DNA of 64,000 nucleotides from Paludisphaera borealis (GTDB lineage Bacteria > Planctomycetota > Planctomycetia > Isosphaerales > Isosphaeraceae): contig NZ_CP019082.1 in the NCBI RefSeq assembly GCF_001956985.1, positions 7,192,001-7,256,000 of the forward strand. Reading direction: 5' to 3'. Below are positions 34,201 through 46,000 of the stretch, in pieces. The notes under the pieces were generated by a model. It did not search any database. It was not told the origin of the DNA and saw only the letters and a program-made list of their open reading frames with translations. The first letter of the stretch is position 1, and every line of letters begins with the position of its first letter. The position numbers and the translations under genes are program-made.

Positions 34201-36183
34201 ATGCGACTGACACTGAGAACGCTTCTGGCGTGGCTCGACGACACGCTGCCGCCGGTCCAGGTGCGCGAGATCGGCAAGCAGGTCGCCGACAGCCCGCTGG
34301 CCCAGGAACTCGTGCAGCGGATTCATCGGGTGACGCGACAACGTCGGTTGACGGTCCCGAGCAAGAACGGCGCGGACGCCACCGACCCCAACCTGGTGGC
34401 GAGCTACCTCGACAACGACCTTGAGCCCGAGAAGGTCGCCGAGTACGAGAAGAAATGCCTGACCTCGGACGTCAACCTCGCGGAAGCGGCGAGCGTCCAC
34501 CAGATCCTCAGCCTGCTGGGCCAGAAGGTCCAGGTGCCCGCCGAAGCCAAGGCGCGGATGTACCAGCTCGTCAAGGGAAGGGAGGCGCAGCCGGCGCCTC
34601 CTTCCAACGGCGCGCCGGTCGAGCCGGAATCGGTCACCAAACCCATCCCTCCCTGGGTCGTCGCGCCTCCCCCGCGGCGGCGCTCGCTGGAGCGGTTCGG
34701 CCCCCTGGCGGCCTGCCTGGGGCTGATCAGCCTGCTGTGCTGGTCGGCGTACGAGAGCCTGCAACCGGAGGCCGCCGTGACCCAAGACCCGGGAGAGCTT
34801 CAACTGAGAATGAGGCCCACCCACGCCGCGCCGGCACTGGCCAAGGCCGACGCGACGCCAGAGACCGAGCCCGAGACCGCGTCGGCCGAAAACGCCCATC
34901 CCGCCGATGCCGTCGCCGACGTCGAGAACGTCGCCGAGAAGCCGGAAGCTCCCAAAACCGACGCCGCGACGACGCCCGGCGACGCGACCGCCGACGCCGC
35001 GAAACCCGCGGTCCCCAGCGTCGTCGCCCCGAAAGGCGAGCCCCTTGAGACTCGCAAGATCCCCGAAGGCGCGGTCGGCGTCGCCTCGAAGATCGAGGGG
35101 ATACTGCTGCGTTACAACATCGACAAGCGCGAATGGGAACGGCTCGCCGAGGGCGCGGCGATTCATACGTCGGACCGCCTGCTGGTCCTCGCCCCGTTCC
35201 GGGCGGTCGTGGCGACGGGCAAGTCGGCGCTCGACGTCCAGGGAGACACGGAGTTCCAGCTCTTGCAGAAGGACCCAACCGAGGAGCCGGTGGTCGGGAT
35301 CGTCCACGGCCGCGTGGCGGTCGAGCCCTCCTCGTCGCCGGCCGCCTTGCACTGCATGTTCGCCGGTCGGACGGTCAATCTGGAACAACCCGCCAACGCC
35401 GCGATCGGGTTCGAGCTCATGAACCGCTGGACCTACGGCCAACCGACGGCGGGGGCCGCCGTTCTGGGCGTCCATGCGGCGAATGGAGAGATTTCCCTGA
35501 GCATGGACAAGGCCAAGGAGAAGCTGTCGGGCCCGGGGACGATCCTCGCCACCGCCAGCGGCCATTTCAATCGCCCCGCCGCCGCCAAGCCGCCCGGATG
35601 GGCGATCGAACCCGAACGCTCGCCGGAAGCGACCGAGCTGCGGACCCGCTTCCGCAAGGAGTTCTCGATCGACCGGCCGGTGCTGGCCGACCTCGTCTCG
35701 GCGACCGAGAACGAGAACGCCGAGATCAAGACGCTGGCGATCGCGGCCCTCCGGGCGCTCGGCGACCTCTCGCTCTTGACCCCGATCCTCGACCGACCCG
35801 GCGATCCCATCGCGCGCCGCGCCGCGATCGCCGCGATCCGTGAGCAAGCTTCCCTCGGCGGGCCGTCGGCCCAGCGGGCCTGGGATCAGCTCGAAGCCGA
35901 CTTCGGACCGGCCGACGGAGCCAAGCTCGAAAGACTGCTCGTCGGGTTCGGCGACGAGGAGGCCGCCAAGACCTCGACGCTCCGCGCGCTGGTCGACGAC
36001 CTCTCTCCTCGCAACGAGGCGCTCGGCGTTCGCGAGCTGGCGTTCGACAACCTCAGGACGCTGACCGGCCGCACCACGATTCCGTACGACGCCGACCACC
36101 CCGAGCCCGGCTTCGCCGCCTGGAACCATCTCGTCGAAGCAGGAACCCTCAAACTGGACCCCAAGCGCAAACCGCCGATGTAA
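34201..36183 (+). CDS. Membrane-anchored protein with anti-sigma-factor-like N-terminus
   Basis: A 660-residue protein starting MRLTLRTLLAWLDDTLPP, a beginning I know from a widespread planctomycete family of unknown function. Residues ~60-120 (NLVASYLDNDLEPEKVAEYEKKCL) resemble the zf-HC2/anti-sigma helical module without its zinc Cys/His set. One membrane helix lies at ~165-185. A long Ala/Pro/Glu-rich linker (~200-290) leads to an outer FecR-like beta domain (~295-450, GAVGVASKIEG and TSDRLLVLAPFRAVV), then alpha-helical repeats resembling HEAT (~480-600). Likely a cytoplasm-to-periplasm signal or assembly protein. It is the first of three co-directional large genes and is followed by a strong hairpin. 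Confidence 0.8.
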   Translation: MRLTLRTLLAWLDDTLPPVQVREIGKQVADSPLAQELVQRIHRVTRQRRLTVPSKNGADATDPNLVASYLDNDLEPEKVAEYEKKCLTSDVNLAEAASVHQILSLLGQKVQVPAEAKARMYQLVKGREAQPAPPSNGAPVEPESVTKPIPPWVVAPPPRRRSLERFGPLAACLGLISLLCWSAYESLQPEAAVTQDPGELQLRMRPTHAAPALAKADATPETEPETASAENAHPADAVADVENVAEKPEAPKTDAATTPGDATADAAKPAVPSVVAPKGEPLETRKIPEGAVGVASKIEGILLRYNIDKREWERLAEGAAIHTSDRLLVLAPFRAVVATGKSALDVQGDTEFQLLQKDPTEEPVVGIVHGRVAVEPSSSPAALHCMFAGRTVNLEQPANAAIGFELMNRWTYGQPTAGAAVLGVHAANGEISLSMDKAKEKLSGPGTILATASGHFNRPAAAKPPGWAIEPERSPEATELRTRFRKEFSIDRPVLADLVSATENENAEIKTLAIAALRALGDLSLLTPILDRPGDPIARRAAIAAIREQASLGGPSAQRAWDQLEADFGPADGAKLERLLVGFGDEEAAKTSTLRALVDDLSPRNEALGVRELAFDNLRTLTGRTTIPYDADHPEPGFAAWNHLVEAGTLKLDPKRKPPM

Positions 36184-36215
36184 ACGAACCCTCGGCCGAA
36201 TTCGACGCAATCCTC

Positions 36216-36265
36216 TACAAACCATCATGACGCCGTCGGGACACTCGGTCTCATGATGGTTTGTA
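36216..36265. terminator. 15-bp perfect hairpin after the anti-sigma-like gene
   Basis: Arms TACAAACCATCATGA (36216-36230) and its exact reverse complement (36251-36265) enclose a 20-base loop. No T run follows. It may end or attenuate the transcript before the 1221-residue gene, or be a dispersed palindrome. Confidence 0.5.
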
Positions 36266-36367
36266 GGGACAGGCGTCGGCGAACAGCCTCCGCCCCGGGG
36301 TCCGCTGAGGTCTGCCGCCCGACTCGATTCCTGGAAACTTCGAGAGCGGCGTGGTATATTTCAGAGA

Positions 36368-39300
36368 ATGAGTCAAATGGGCGACCGGCGAAAATTCTTC
36401 CCGTTGTTCCGTTCCGGGAATGCGGGTCTCGGCCCTTTCGCCAGGGCTGTTCGACTGACGAGTGCTGGTGCGTTGAGCATTTCGAGATGGTCCGGCAACT
36501 TGAATGGGCGCGTCTGGCTTCTCACCGCGTTCTGGGCGTTGCTCGGAGCGATCGGAGAAGCTCGGTCCGATCCGTTTCAAGGGCCTCCCGATCCGGCCGC
36601 GCCTCCGGCCTCCGCGCCGTCGCCCTCTCCTGCCCCGGCCGTCGTCGACGACGCACGGCCTGACGACGGGCGAACGCCCCGGCTCTGGCCCGAGCAAATC
36701 ATCATCCTCGACGACGTCGCGGACATCGGCGAGTTCTGGAAGAAGCTCGCCGGGCCTTACATCCTGATCAAGAAGGCCGCCCCAGGATCGGCGAAGCCGG
36801 GTCCGTCCGACGCCCCGCCGCCAACCCGCGACCGCGAGTATGTGGTCAACTCGGTCAAGCTGGAGGGGACCGTCGAGGGCGCTCGCGCGCATGTCGTGAT
36901 CTCGATCCATTTCACGGTGCTCATCGCCGGACCGATCTGGGTGCCGATCCGCCTCGACGACCAGGTGGTGCTATCCGCCACGGAGGGCAAGAAAGAACTC
37001 GAACTCCGCCCGTGGCCCCAGAACCAGAAGCAGTGGGAGGCGCGGCTTGAGGGCGAAGGCGAGCACCAGATCCGGATCGAGCTGCTGAAGCCCGTCCGAA
37101 TCGACGCCGAGCGGAGAAGCCTGGTGCTGGCGATCCCCGAAGCCCCATCCACCTCGTTCTCGCTGACCCTGCCGCAAGCCGTGTTCGACGCCGACCTCGG
37201 CACAGGCGAGACCATCGGTCAGAAGCCGTTGCCCGGCGGCAAAGGCGTGAGCCTGTTCGCCCGCACCAAGCCGCGGTCGCTCCTGACGATCGGCTGGAGC
37301 GAGGAGGGCGGGGCGAGTTCGCGGGTCGCGCCGTTGCTCTCGGCGCGCGTGGAGATGGCCGTCGACGTCGACTCGGAGGCGGTCACCACGCGCTCGAAAT
37401 GGGTGATCCGCTGCGTCCGAGGAATCTGCCACAACCTCCAGATCCGGCTCGAAGACGAGGAAGTCGTCTCCCGGCTCCAGCTCAACGACCAGTTCCCCGC
37501 CTCCGGCATCGAGCAATCGAAGGGGGGCAACCTCCTGTCGATCCATCTGAGCGAGCCGATGCGGCCGGGCGACTCGCGACCGCTCGTGCTGGAGACCCGT
37601 CGCCCACTCTCGACGGGGACCGGCAAGACGCTGATCTTCTCGGGATACCCCCTGACCAACGCCAGCGAACAGTCGGGCATGATCGGGATCGCCCAGAGCC
37701 CGAACCTGTGGGTCAACCTGGTGAACTCCCAGGGCCTGCGGCGGATCGACCCGCGGGACCTTCCCACGGCCCTCCTGGCCCAGCCCGGGACGAGCATCGC
37801 GTTGCACTTTCTCGATCAGCCGTTCCGCCTGGAGCTAGGGGTCGAGGACGCGCCGCCGCTGTTCCGCGCCGATTCCACCACGAAGTTGACCCTCGACGCC
37901 GATCAGGTTCGCAACGAGACGACGATCGACGTCCAGCGGGTGCGAGGGAAGCTGTTCGAGATCGAGATCGGCCTCGCCCCCGAACTCAAGGACGTCGTCA
38001 CGAGCCCCGTCGAGCTGATCGAATCGACCACGCCGCTGGCCCAGGAGCACGGCGCCGGCGCCTCCCCGGCGCAGGCCGAGCGCATCTTGAAGCTACGGCT
38101 CACGGCGCTCGGCCGGGACCAGAAATCGCTGAGCCTCAAGCTGGTCGGCCGCCAGGAAGCCCCCAATTCCGGCGAAGCCCGGCTGGGCCTCTTCACCCCG
38201 CGCGGGGCGGTCTCGACTTCCGCCACGTTCTCGCTCTACACGGGCCGCGACCTGACGATCGAAACGCTCGACGAGACGCTCTTCAACGACGTCCTGCGCG
38301 ACCCTTCGACGCCGGACGGAAAGCTTGAAGCGCGTATCTCCAACGTCTTCGGCGGCGGCTCGCCTCCCTCGAGCCTGCGACTCCGGAGCAATCGCAATCC
38401 CAGCGTTTTGAAGGTGCGGCTTCAGCGCCATCCGCTGGCGATCACGCACGAGAACCGGGTGTCGGCGAGCGTCGCCCGCCGCGAAGTCGTCGTCAGCCAG
38501 GAATCGGCCGTCCAGGTCCGCTACGGCGTGATTCGATCGCTGACCGTGCGAGTCCCCGCAAACGTATCAAGTCGCTGGGAGGCCTCCATCAAGAAGGAGG
38601 CGGTCCCGCGCCAGGATCTGGGCGCGACCAAGGACGGCGCGCGGCGGTTTCGACTGACCTTCGACCGGCCGATCGTGGACGCCTCGACCCTGGTTTTTCT
38701 CTACCGCCTCCCCCTGGGCCGAAGCCTCGATCCCGCCGCCCCGACCCCGATCCAGATCCCCTGGATCCAGATCGAGGAAGGAACCGCCGGCGGCTGCGCG
38801 TTCAATCTGACGTCCGACCCGAACGTCAAGCTGGCGATGAACGACCCCTCCTGGACGCGAGCGGAAGACGACGATCCCGATCGCCCTGAGACGGCCGGCA
38901 ATCTTCGGTGCCGACTGATCCCCGGCGCGGCCGCCCCCACCGGGCTGAAGATTTCGGCCGAGCTGGTCGAATCGGTCTCGCTGCCCCGCCTGATCGTTTC
39001 GCGCGCGCTGGTCGCCGCCACCCTGGGCTTCGACGACGACCTGCGAATTCACGCCTGGTACGCCCTCGACGCGCATCCCACATCGCTCGCCCTGGCGCTT
39101 CCCGAGGGCGCGCGGTGGATTCGGGCGCGGGTGGACGGCCGGACCGTCGAGGAGATCGAGGCCGACGACGACGGCTTGAGCTACCGGTTCAGCCTCCCGC
39201 CCGAATCCGCTGGCCGGCCGGTCGTCGTCGAGGTCGAGTATCAGTACGCCGCGAAGGCGGTCCGTAAGCCCTGGGAACCTCCGAAGCTGCTCGACGGCGC

Positions 39301-40033
39301 CGACGTCCTGCAATCCTACTGGCTCGTGCAGATCCCCTGGAACACCGCCCTGGTCGGCCTTCCCGGCGGCTGGGCGGATGAGAATCGATGGTACTGGGAC
39401 CTCTACGTCTGGAAGCGCCGGCCGATTGCGACGATCGACAAGCTGATCGCCTGGGTTTCGGAGTCGACGGCGGCGGTGAACGCCAATGCGATCGACGAGA
39501 TCTTCGCCGACCGCGACGACTCCCACGGCTACTTGTTCGGCCGCGCCGGACCTCCCTCGGCCCTGAACGCCTGGGTCGTCGCGCGGGCCTGGATCATCGT
39601 CGTGTGCTCGGGCCTGGTCCTGGCTCTGGGCTTCGCGACGACCTTCCCGCGAGTGGGCGAGCGCTGGGTCTGGGGGTTCGCGACGGTCGCCGGCCTGCTG
39701 TCGGCGATGTTCCTCCACCCCAGCACGATCGCGCTGTTTCTCCAGTCGGCGTGCTGCGGCTTCCTGCTGACCTTCTTCGGGTATGTGATCCATCGGATGC
39801 TCCGACGCGACGGCGACGTTCCTCCCGCGGTTCGGCCCGGGATTTCGTCCGGCAGCGGCGTGGGCTACGACTCGTCGCAACGGTCGGCGATGGGGGTCGG
39901 GTCTGACGATTCGACGGCCGTCCGCGTCCGCGTGTCGTCGACCATGGACTACCTGTCGTTGCCGCCGACCCCCGAGCCGGAGCTGGAAACGTCCCGGTCG
40001 TCCCCATTGAGCGGAAATCCCGCAAACCCGTAG
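36368..40033 (+). CDS. Giant exported/membrane protein of unknown function (1221 residues)
   Basis: An unrecognised protein. A hydrophobic export segment lies at about residues 48-65 (RVWLLTAFWALLGAIGEARS), so the true start may be downstream of the ATG at 36368, which has no clear ribosome binding site. After a Pro/Ala linker the chain is a long series of beta-rich segments (VEGARAHVVISIHFTVLI, RHPLAITHENRVSASVARREVV). Near the C-terminus are two to three membrane helices (~1068-1150: WVVARAWIIVVCSGLVLALG, then VWGFATVAGLLSAMFL and STIALFLQSACCGFLL) and a Ser/Pro-rich cytoplasmic tail. It lies 63 bases before a still larger gene of similar style and probably shares its transcript. Confidence 0.8.
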   Translation: MSQMGDRRKFFPLFRSGNAGLGPFARAVRLTSAGALSISRWSGNLNGRVWLLTAFWALLGAIGEARSDPFQGPPDPAAPPASAPSPSPAPAVVDDARPDDGRTPRLWPEQIIILDDVADIGEFWKKLAGPYILIKKAAPGSAKPGPSDAPPPTRDREYVVNSVKLEGTVEGARAHVVISIHFTVLIAGPIWVPIRLDDQVVLSATEGKKELELRPWPQNQKQWEARLEGEGEHQIRIELLKPVRIDAERRSLVLAIPEAPSTSFSLTLPQAVFDADLGTGETIGQKPLPGGKGVSLFARTKPRSLLTIGWSEEGGASSRVAPLLSARVEMAVDVDSEAVTTRSKWVIRCVRGICHNLQIRLEDEEVVSRLQLNDQFPASGIEQSKGGNLLSIHLSEPMRPGDSRPLVLETRRPLSTGTGKTLIFSGYPLTNASEQSGMIGIAQSPNLWVNLVNSQGLRRIDPRDLPTALLAQPGTSIALHFLDQPFRLELGVEDAPPLFRADSTTKLTLDADQVRNETTIDVQRVRGKLFEIEIGLAPELKDVVTSPVELIESTTPLAQEHGAGASPAQAERILKLRLTALGRDQKSLSLKLVGRQEAPNSGEARLGLFTPRGAVSTSATFSLYTGRDLTIETLDETLFNDVLRDPSTPDGKLEARISNVFGGGSPPSSLRLRSNRNPSVLKVRLQRHPLAITHENRVSASVARREVVVSQESAVQVRYGVIRSLTVRVPANVSSRWEASIKKEAVPRQDLGATKDGARRFRLTFDRPIVDASTLVFLYRLPLGRSLDPAAPTPIQIPWIQIEEGTAGGCAFNLTSDPNVKLAMNDPSWTRAEDDDPDRPETAGNLRCRLIPGAAAPTGLKISAELVESVSLPRLIVSRALVAATLGFDDDLRIHAWYALDAHPTSLALALPEGARWIRARVDGRTVEEIEADDDGLSYRFSLPPESAGRPVVVEVEYQYAAKAVRKPWEPPKLLDGADVLQSYWLVQIPWNTALVGLPGGWADENRWYWDLYVWKRRPIATIDKLIAWVSESTAAVNANAIDEIFADRDDSHGYLFGRAGPPSALNAWVVARAWIIVVCSGLVLALGFATTFPRVGERWVWGFATVAGLLSAMFLHPSTIALFLQSACCGFLLTFFGYVIHRMLRRDGDVPPAVRPGISSGSGVGYDSSQRSAMGVGSDDSTAVRVRVSSTMDYLSLPPTPEPELETSRSSPLSGNPANP

Positions 40034-40096
40034 CGCGACCCGACGGATCGGGATCGGCCGCCGACGTTCGCTCAACCCCTGGCTCAAGGCCCGCTC

Positions 40097-43000
40097 ATGG
40101 CCCCTGCTCGATTCATCGCGGTTTCTCGGCTGCTGCTCGTCGGCCTGGGGACGATCGTCCTGACCGCCGCGGCGCGTTCCGCGGACGCCCTCCCCGAGGT
40201 CGTCCGCGTGCCGATCCCATCGAAGCGGGTCGCCAATTTCTTCCCCGCCGACACGCCGCTCCGGCTGATGACCCCGCGCGAGTTCGATGCGCTGGTGAAG
40301 ACGGCCGAGGAGCGAGTGCGTCGAAGCGATTCGGGCCAGCCTCGACTGGTCCGCGCCCGGCACTCGGCGCGGTTCAGCGCGGGCCTGCTCAACGGTCGGT
40401 CGGAGCTTGTGATTGCGAACGCCTCGCAAGGTTCGGCGATGCTGCCGCTTGAACCGTGGTCGCCGGCGCTCCTCGCCGACGTCAAGTCCGGGGCGACCAT
40501 CGGGGCGTTGAGTTCGGGGAAGACGGCCCTCTGGCTCGAACCGCCGAAGTCGACCGATGCGACGAGTGAAACCACGATCACGCTCGAATGGGAGCTGCGC
40601 GCGCGACCGGATTCGCGCGGCCGACTCTTCGCGCTGGCGTTGCCGGGCGACGAGACCTCCTCGCTGACGCTCGATGCGCCCAAGGGCTGGGCGCCGTCGG
40701 GCCCCTCGGGTCGTCGCGAGGGACCGGTCGCCGGACCGGGGACCGACCGCGAACTCTGGCGATTCCACGGCCGTCCGGCGGAGTGCGAGCTGCGCCTGGT
40801 CGATCTGGAAGAGAAGAAAGACGAGTCGAACCAGCCCCACGTCTGGGTCGGGGGCCCGACTCGCATCGACCTGGGCGCGGGGGGCGGGAAAGAGGCCCGA
40901 ACCGTCAATTTCACCACCGCCTGGTCGGTTCAGACCGACTCCAGCGAGACCCGCGAGTTCTCGGCCGAACTGGCGCCAGAGCTCGAACTGCTCGGCGTGG
41001 TCGGCCCGAACGTGCGCGAGTTCCATCTCGATCCGCGAACCGAACAGGGCGCGTCGCGCGTGACAGTGACGCTAGCGGGAAACTCTCAGACGGTCTCGAC
41101 GGTCGAGTTTCAGGCCCACGTACGAGCACCCGTCGAAGGCACGTGGACCGTCCCCTCGATCCGGCCGCTGCCCCCGGCGGTCTGGACCGGCGGCGCGACG
41201 AGCATCACGCTCGATGAATTCCACACGGTCCGCGCGTGCCGCGAGCGCGACGGCCGGCGCATCCCGCCGTCGTCGGCCGACCCCCAATCGGCCGCCCAGC
41301 TCGTGTTCGAGTCGTTCGCCCCCGGTCCCGTCGCCGATCTGACGTTTCGCGGCGCCGGGACGGAGACCCCGTACGTCGTTCGCGGACGGCTGTTCGTGCG
41401 CCAGTCGTCGACGCGGCTCGAATGCGAGTTCGACGGCCTGGGCTCGGGCGGATCGGCCTCGGAGTACGACGTCGAACTCCCCCCCAACTGGATTCTCGAC
41501 CGCGTCCAGGTGAGCGGGGTCGACGACGCCGTCTCCTGGCACCAGACCGTCCGTCCCGACGGGAGCATCCTGCTCCGCGTCCTCGCGCCCCCCGCCGACG
41601 CGTCGGCCGAGGGGAGATCGCTGACCCTGAGCGCGGGGGCGACCGTGGCGCCGGGACGGGGACCCCTGGCGCTGCCGCGCGTCCGCCTGGTCAAGGGGAC
41701 GATCGCCGACGAAGCCTGGGTCGCGCTCGTGGACGAGCCGACGCTCCTGACGCCGATCTCGACGAGCGGTCTAGCCTGGATCGACCCCGCGCAGGTCAAG
41801 GGGCTGCTTCCCCCGTCGATGACTCCGCCGTCGGACCTCAGGCCGGCGCTCGGATGGCGGTGGACGGCCGACGCGGCGGAGGCGATGATCGACCGGCAAC
41901 GGGTCGAGCAGGAGCGGCAGGGCTGGATCCATGTGAAGGCCCGGATCGAGGATCAAGGCCGACGCCTCGCCGTCAGCGGCCGGATCACCGTGACCGGCGG
42001 TCGCGAGGGCCTGGAGAGCCTGCCGATCTGGATCGATCTGTCGCCGAACGCCGCCTTGTCGTGGACCTTCTCCGACCCGGCGACCGGGCGGAAGATCGCG
42101 ACGACGCCGCTTTCCGAATCCGCGCGTCGAAAGCTCGGCCTGCCCCGTTCGGGCGTCGCCCTGGAGCTGGCCGCGACCCGCCCGACGTCGGGCCGGACCG
42201 CCGTCGACTTCCGGGCCGAGACGCCGTGGACCGGCCAGGGCCGGGTCCCGCTGCCGTGCCTGCCGAACGCGTTCGCCCCGCGCGGGGTCGTCGTGGTCGA
42301 GATCCCGCACCGGATGCGGTCGAAGGTCGTGACCAAAGAACTGAGCCGGATCGAAGCGTCGCTGGCGGGCCGACTCGCGCCGGGCCCCGGCCCATCGACT
42401 ACGGCCGTCGCGTCCCCTTCGACGTCGTCGCCGTCGAGCCCGTACTGGACGGCCCACGCCCTCACATACTGGAAACCGGGCTGCACGCTCGATCTCGCAA
42501 CCGAAGAACTCACGCCGGCGATGATCCGCGGCGTCGTCCACGACGCCCGTTTGACGACGCTCGTATACCCCCAGGGACGCTGGCTGAACCGGCTCCGGCT
42601 GGTCGTCGGCGCCGATCAGCTCGACGCGATCCCGCTGAAGCTCCCAGCCGACGCCGAGCTGGCGCGCGTCCGCCTCGACGGTCTCGACGTCGCCCCCACC
42701 CTCGATCAGGGGAACCTCTCGATCCCGCCGCCGCGCGCCCGCAACGAGAAGACGCGAACGATCGAGCTGGATTATTACGTGAACGTCGGACGATCCTTCG
42801 ATCGTCGAGCCATTCGCCCCGCCGTTCCCGACTTCGGGCTCCCCTGCCTCTCCTTCGGCTGGGAGTTGGTCCTGCCCGCCGACTGGGAAATCGATCGAGC
42901 GGGCCAAGGCTTCGTCATGAACACGATGGACGAGGCGGTCGGTTGGCCATTCGGATCGCTGGGGTTCCCCAGGCCGCGATGGCCCGGCAGACGGCCGACG

Positions 43001-46000
43001 CCCGTCCTCGGCGAGGAGGGCCTCCGCGCGCTCGACGAGCAGCTCACGAATGCGGCCTCGCGGGAGCTGACCTTCTCGGAATGGTTCACCCGGTGGGACT
43101 CCGGCTCCTTCCCGGTGGTGATCGACCGGCTGTCGCTCGTTGCGGAAGGGTACGGCCCGCGCACGCCCTGTCAGCCGGCCCAGCGCGATCCCTCGGGTTC
43201 GTCGGTCTCGCTGCGAACCCTGCGGCAGAACGGCCTGGCCTTGGTGCTCGTCGACGACACGCTGGTGGTCACGTCGCGGCGCGAGGCCGGGCTGGCCGAC
43301 GCGGCGACGACGTGGCGGGACGCGGTCGCCGAGGCCCTGTTCTGGGGAGCCGACCGGACCGACCGATTCCAATCGGCGGCGCGCTGGAGGGGCGAGGCGT
43401 CTTCGAGCGATCCGACCGCGGCCCGCCGCGAACGGCAGCTTCCGGGGTGGTCGACCTGGCGGTTGTCGTCGTCCGGCTGGCCAGGTCAAGACTCTCACGT
43501 CCAGACGATCGACAGGACGTCGCGGATCGTGCCGGGCTGGCTGACCGCCGTCCTGATCGTGCTCGTCGGCCTGAAGGGAGGGCGATCGCCTCGCCGCGGC
43601 CTGATCGTGCCGATGTTGCTGATGACGGCGGCGGTGGTCGTGCACGACCGGACCCGCGTCGCGCCGGCGCCGCTGAGCGCCGGGCTGTTCCTCGGGGCGC
43701 TCGGCCTGCTGCTGATCCGGCTCGGCCGGCTCTTGCGGACGACGCTCGGCGGCGCGAGAGCCGGATTGCGATCGAACCACGGTCGCACGCCGTTTCTGAA
43801 AAGAACCGGCGCGCGGGTCGCGACCCTCCTGGCGGCGACGGCGGCGTGCCTGGCGATCCCGCCGGCCCTCGCCGTGCTCGACGTCGAAAAGCCGATCATC
43901 GCCCTGATCCCCTACGACGGCGTCTACGATCGCTCGATCCCGCCGGGGCGGATCGTGGTCCGGCAGGAAGACTACCAGCGGCTGGCGCGGATCGCCGAGC
44001 CGCCGCCCGCCGCAGCGGGCTCGGAACTCGCGATCCTGTCGGCCGAACATCACGCCAAACGATCGAAGGATCGTGAGGTCGCGGTCGTCAGCGATTACAC
44101 CCTGAAGCTCGGCCCCGGGTCCGTCGCCTTTGATTTCCCCGTCTCCGGCGCGCGCGACATCGAGGCGACCGTCGACGACCAGAGCGCCCCGGTGCTCATC
44201 GCGCCCGGGGGCGAGCGCGGCGTGGTGACGGTCGCCGGCAGCCGCACCGTCCGGCTGCAACTGCGGCGCACCACCGTCCCGGCCCTCGACGGCGCGATGG
44301 AAGTGCTCGACCTCAAGATCAACCCGTCGCCCCTGGCCCGATTGATCCTCGACCAGCCCCCCGGCTTCCGCCCCGTCCAGCACCTGGGCGCCCGGGGCAA
44401 AGTGGTGGCGAAGGGCGATCAGACGATCCACGCGAACCTCGGCCCCGTCGATCGCATCGAGATCTCCTGGACCTCGGCAGAACCGGTCCTCGACCAGCCC
44501 AGCGCGAGCGTCGAGAGCATCGTCCTCTGGGATCTCGATCCCGCCGGCGAGAGGGTTCGCGCGCGGTTGACCTACCGGCCGCGACGGCGGACGTCCACGA
44601 TCCGGATCGCCATGGAGCCGGGCCTGATCCCTCGCGAGATCCAGGTCCCGGGACTCGTCGATTCCTCATGGGGGGGGACGCCGCAAAATCCCGAGTGGAT
44701 CGCGCGGGTCGATCCGCCGATCCAGGATCGGACCACGGTGGTCCTCGACTTCTGGCGTCCGTTGCAAGCGACGACGGCGAGCCGACCGGGGGAACCGGTC
44801 GACCCTTCCGGGGCGATCACGCGGCGCTTCCCGAAGATGGAGCCGCTGGGCGTCGATCGGGACTCCGGCTTGCTGGCGGTCCGCAGGCCGGGGCACTGGA
44901 CGGGACGGCTCGAACCGATCAAGGGCGCCGAGCCGCTCAGCGACGAGAGCTTCGTGCGGGCCTGGGGAACCCTCCCCGACGACGCGCTCACTTTCGCCGG
45001 GACCGTGCGGTTCAACGCGCGCGACGCCGTCGAATTTCGGACCGGACCGACGCCGCTGCGACTCAAGATGAAGCCGTCGGTCCAGCTTCGGCTCGACTCG
45101 GGCCGGATCGACTGCCAGATCGAGGCCGAGCTGACCGAGATCTCGGGCTTGCTCGATCATCTGGCGTTTCAGATTCCCGAGCCCCTGATCGTGCTCGGCG
45201 TCGAGTCCGAGGGCATGACCGACTGGAGCCGGCCGGCCGGCCGGCCGTTGCAGGTTCGCTTCGACCACGTCGAGCTGATGTCTCGGCGCGCGATCAAGAT
45301 CAAGATCAAGGGCTGGATTCCCGTCACGGAGCTGGACGCGAAGGCCAAGCCTCAGCAGTTCCGGACTCCGCTGCCCTGGATCGTCCTGCCCGGCGCTTCA
45401 ACCGCGCCCGGCTCGCTGATCGTGGTCTCGAAGGCACCCGCCGAGCTGCCGGCCACCCCCGGTGGGGTGGTCCTGCTGTCGTCGGGGCCGGCGGAGGCGG
45501 GCGGACCAGGGTCGCGCCAGGTTTACCGGATCGACGACCCGACGAAGGCCGCCGAGTTGCGATGGTCGCCCCCGCCCCCGCGCGTCAACGTCTCGGTGCT
45601 GAGCCAGATGACGATCCATCCCGATTCCGCCGAGTGGATCGCGATCCTCCGCTACGACGTCGCCGGCGGCTCGCTCGACGCAATTCATCTCGAAATCCCG
45701 GCGATCTGGGCGGCCAAGGCGCAGCTTCAACTCGCGGGTCAGGATCATCAGCTCACCACCGTATTGCGCGACCAGTCGACGTTCTGGCTCATCACGCCGG
45801 AACGCCCCATCTGGGGGTCGCAGCGACTGGTCTTGCGATCGAGCGTGCCGATCGCCTCGGAGCAAGAGGTCAAATTCCCCGAGGTCACGCCGCGGGGCCA
45901 GGGAGCCGCCGACGCCTGGCTCGGCCTCGTCTTCGCGACGGCGTCGCCGCTGACGATCGCGGGATCGGCCGGCCTTCAGTCGATCGCCTACACGAGCCGC

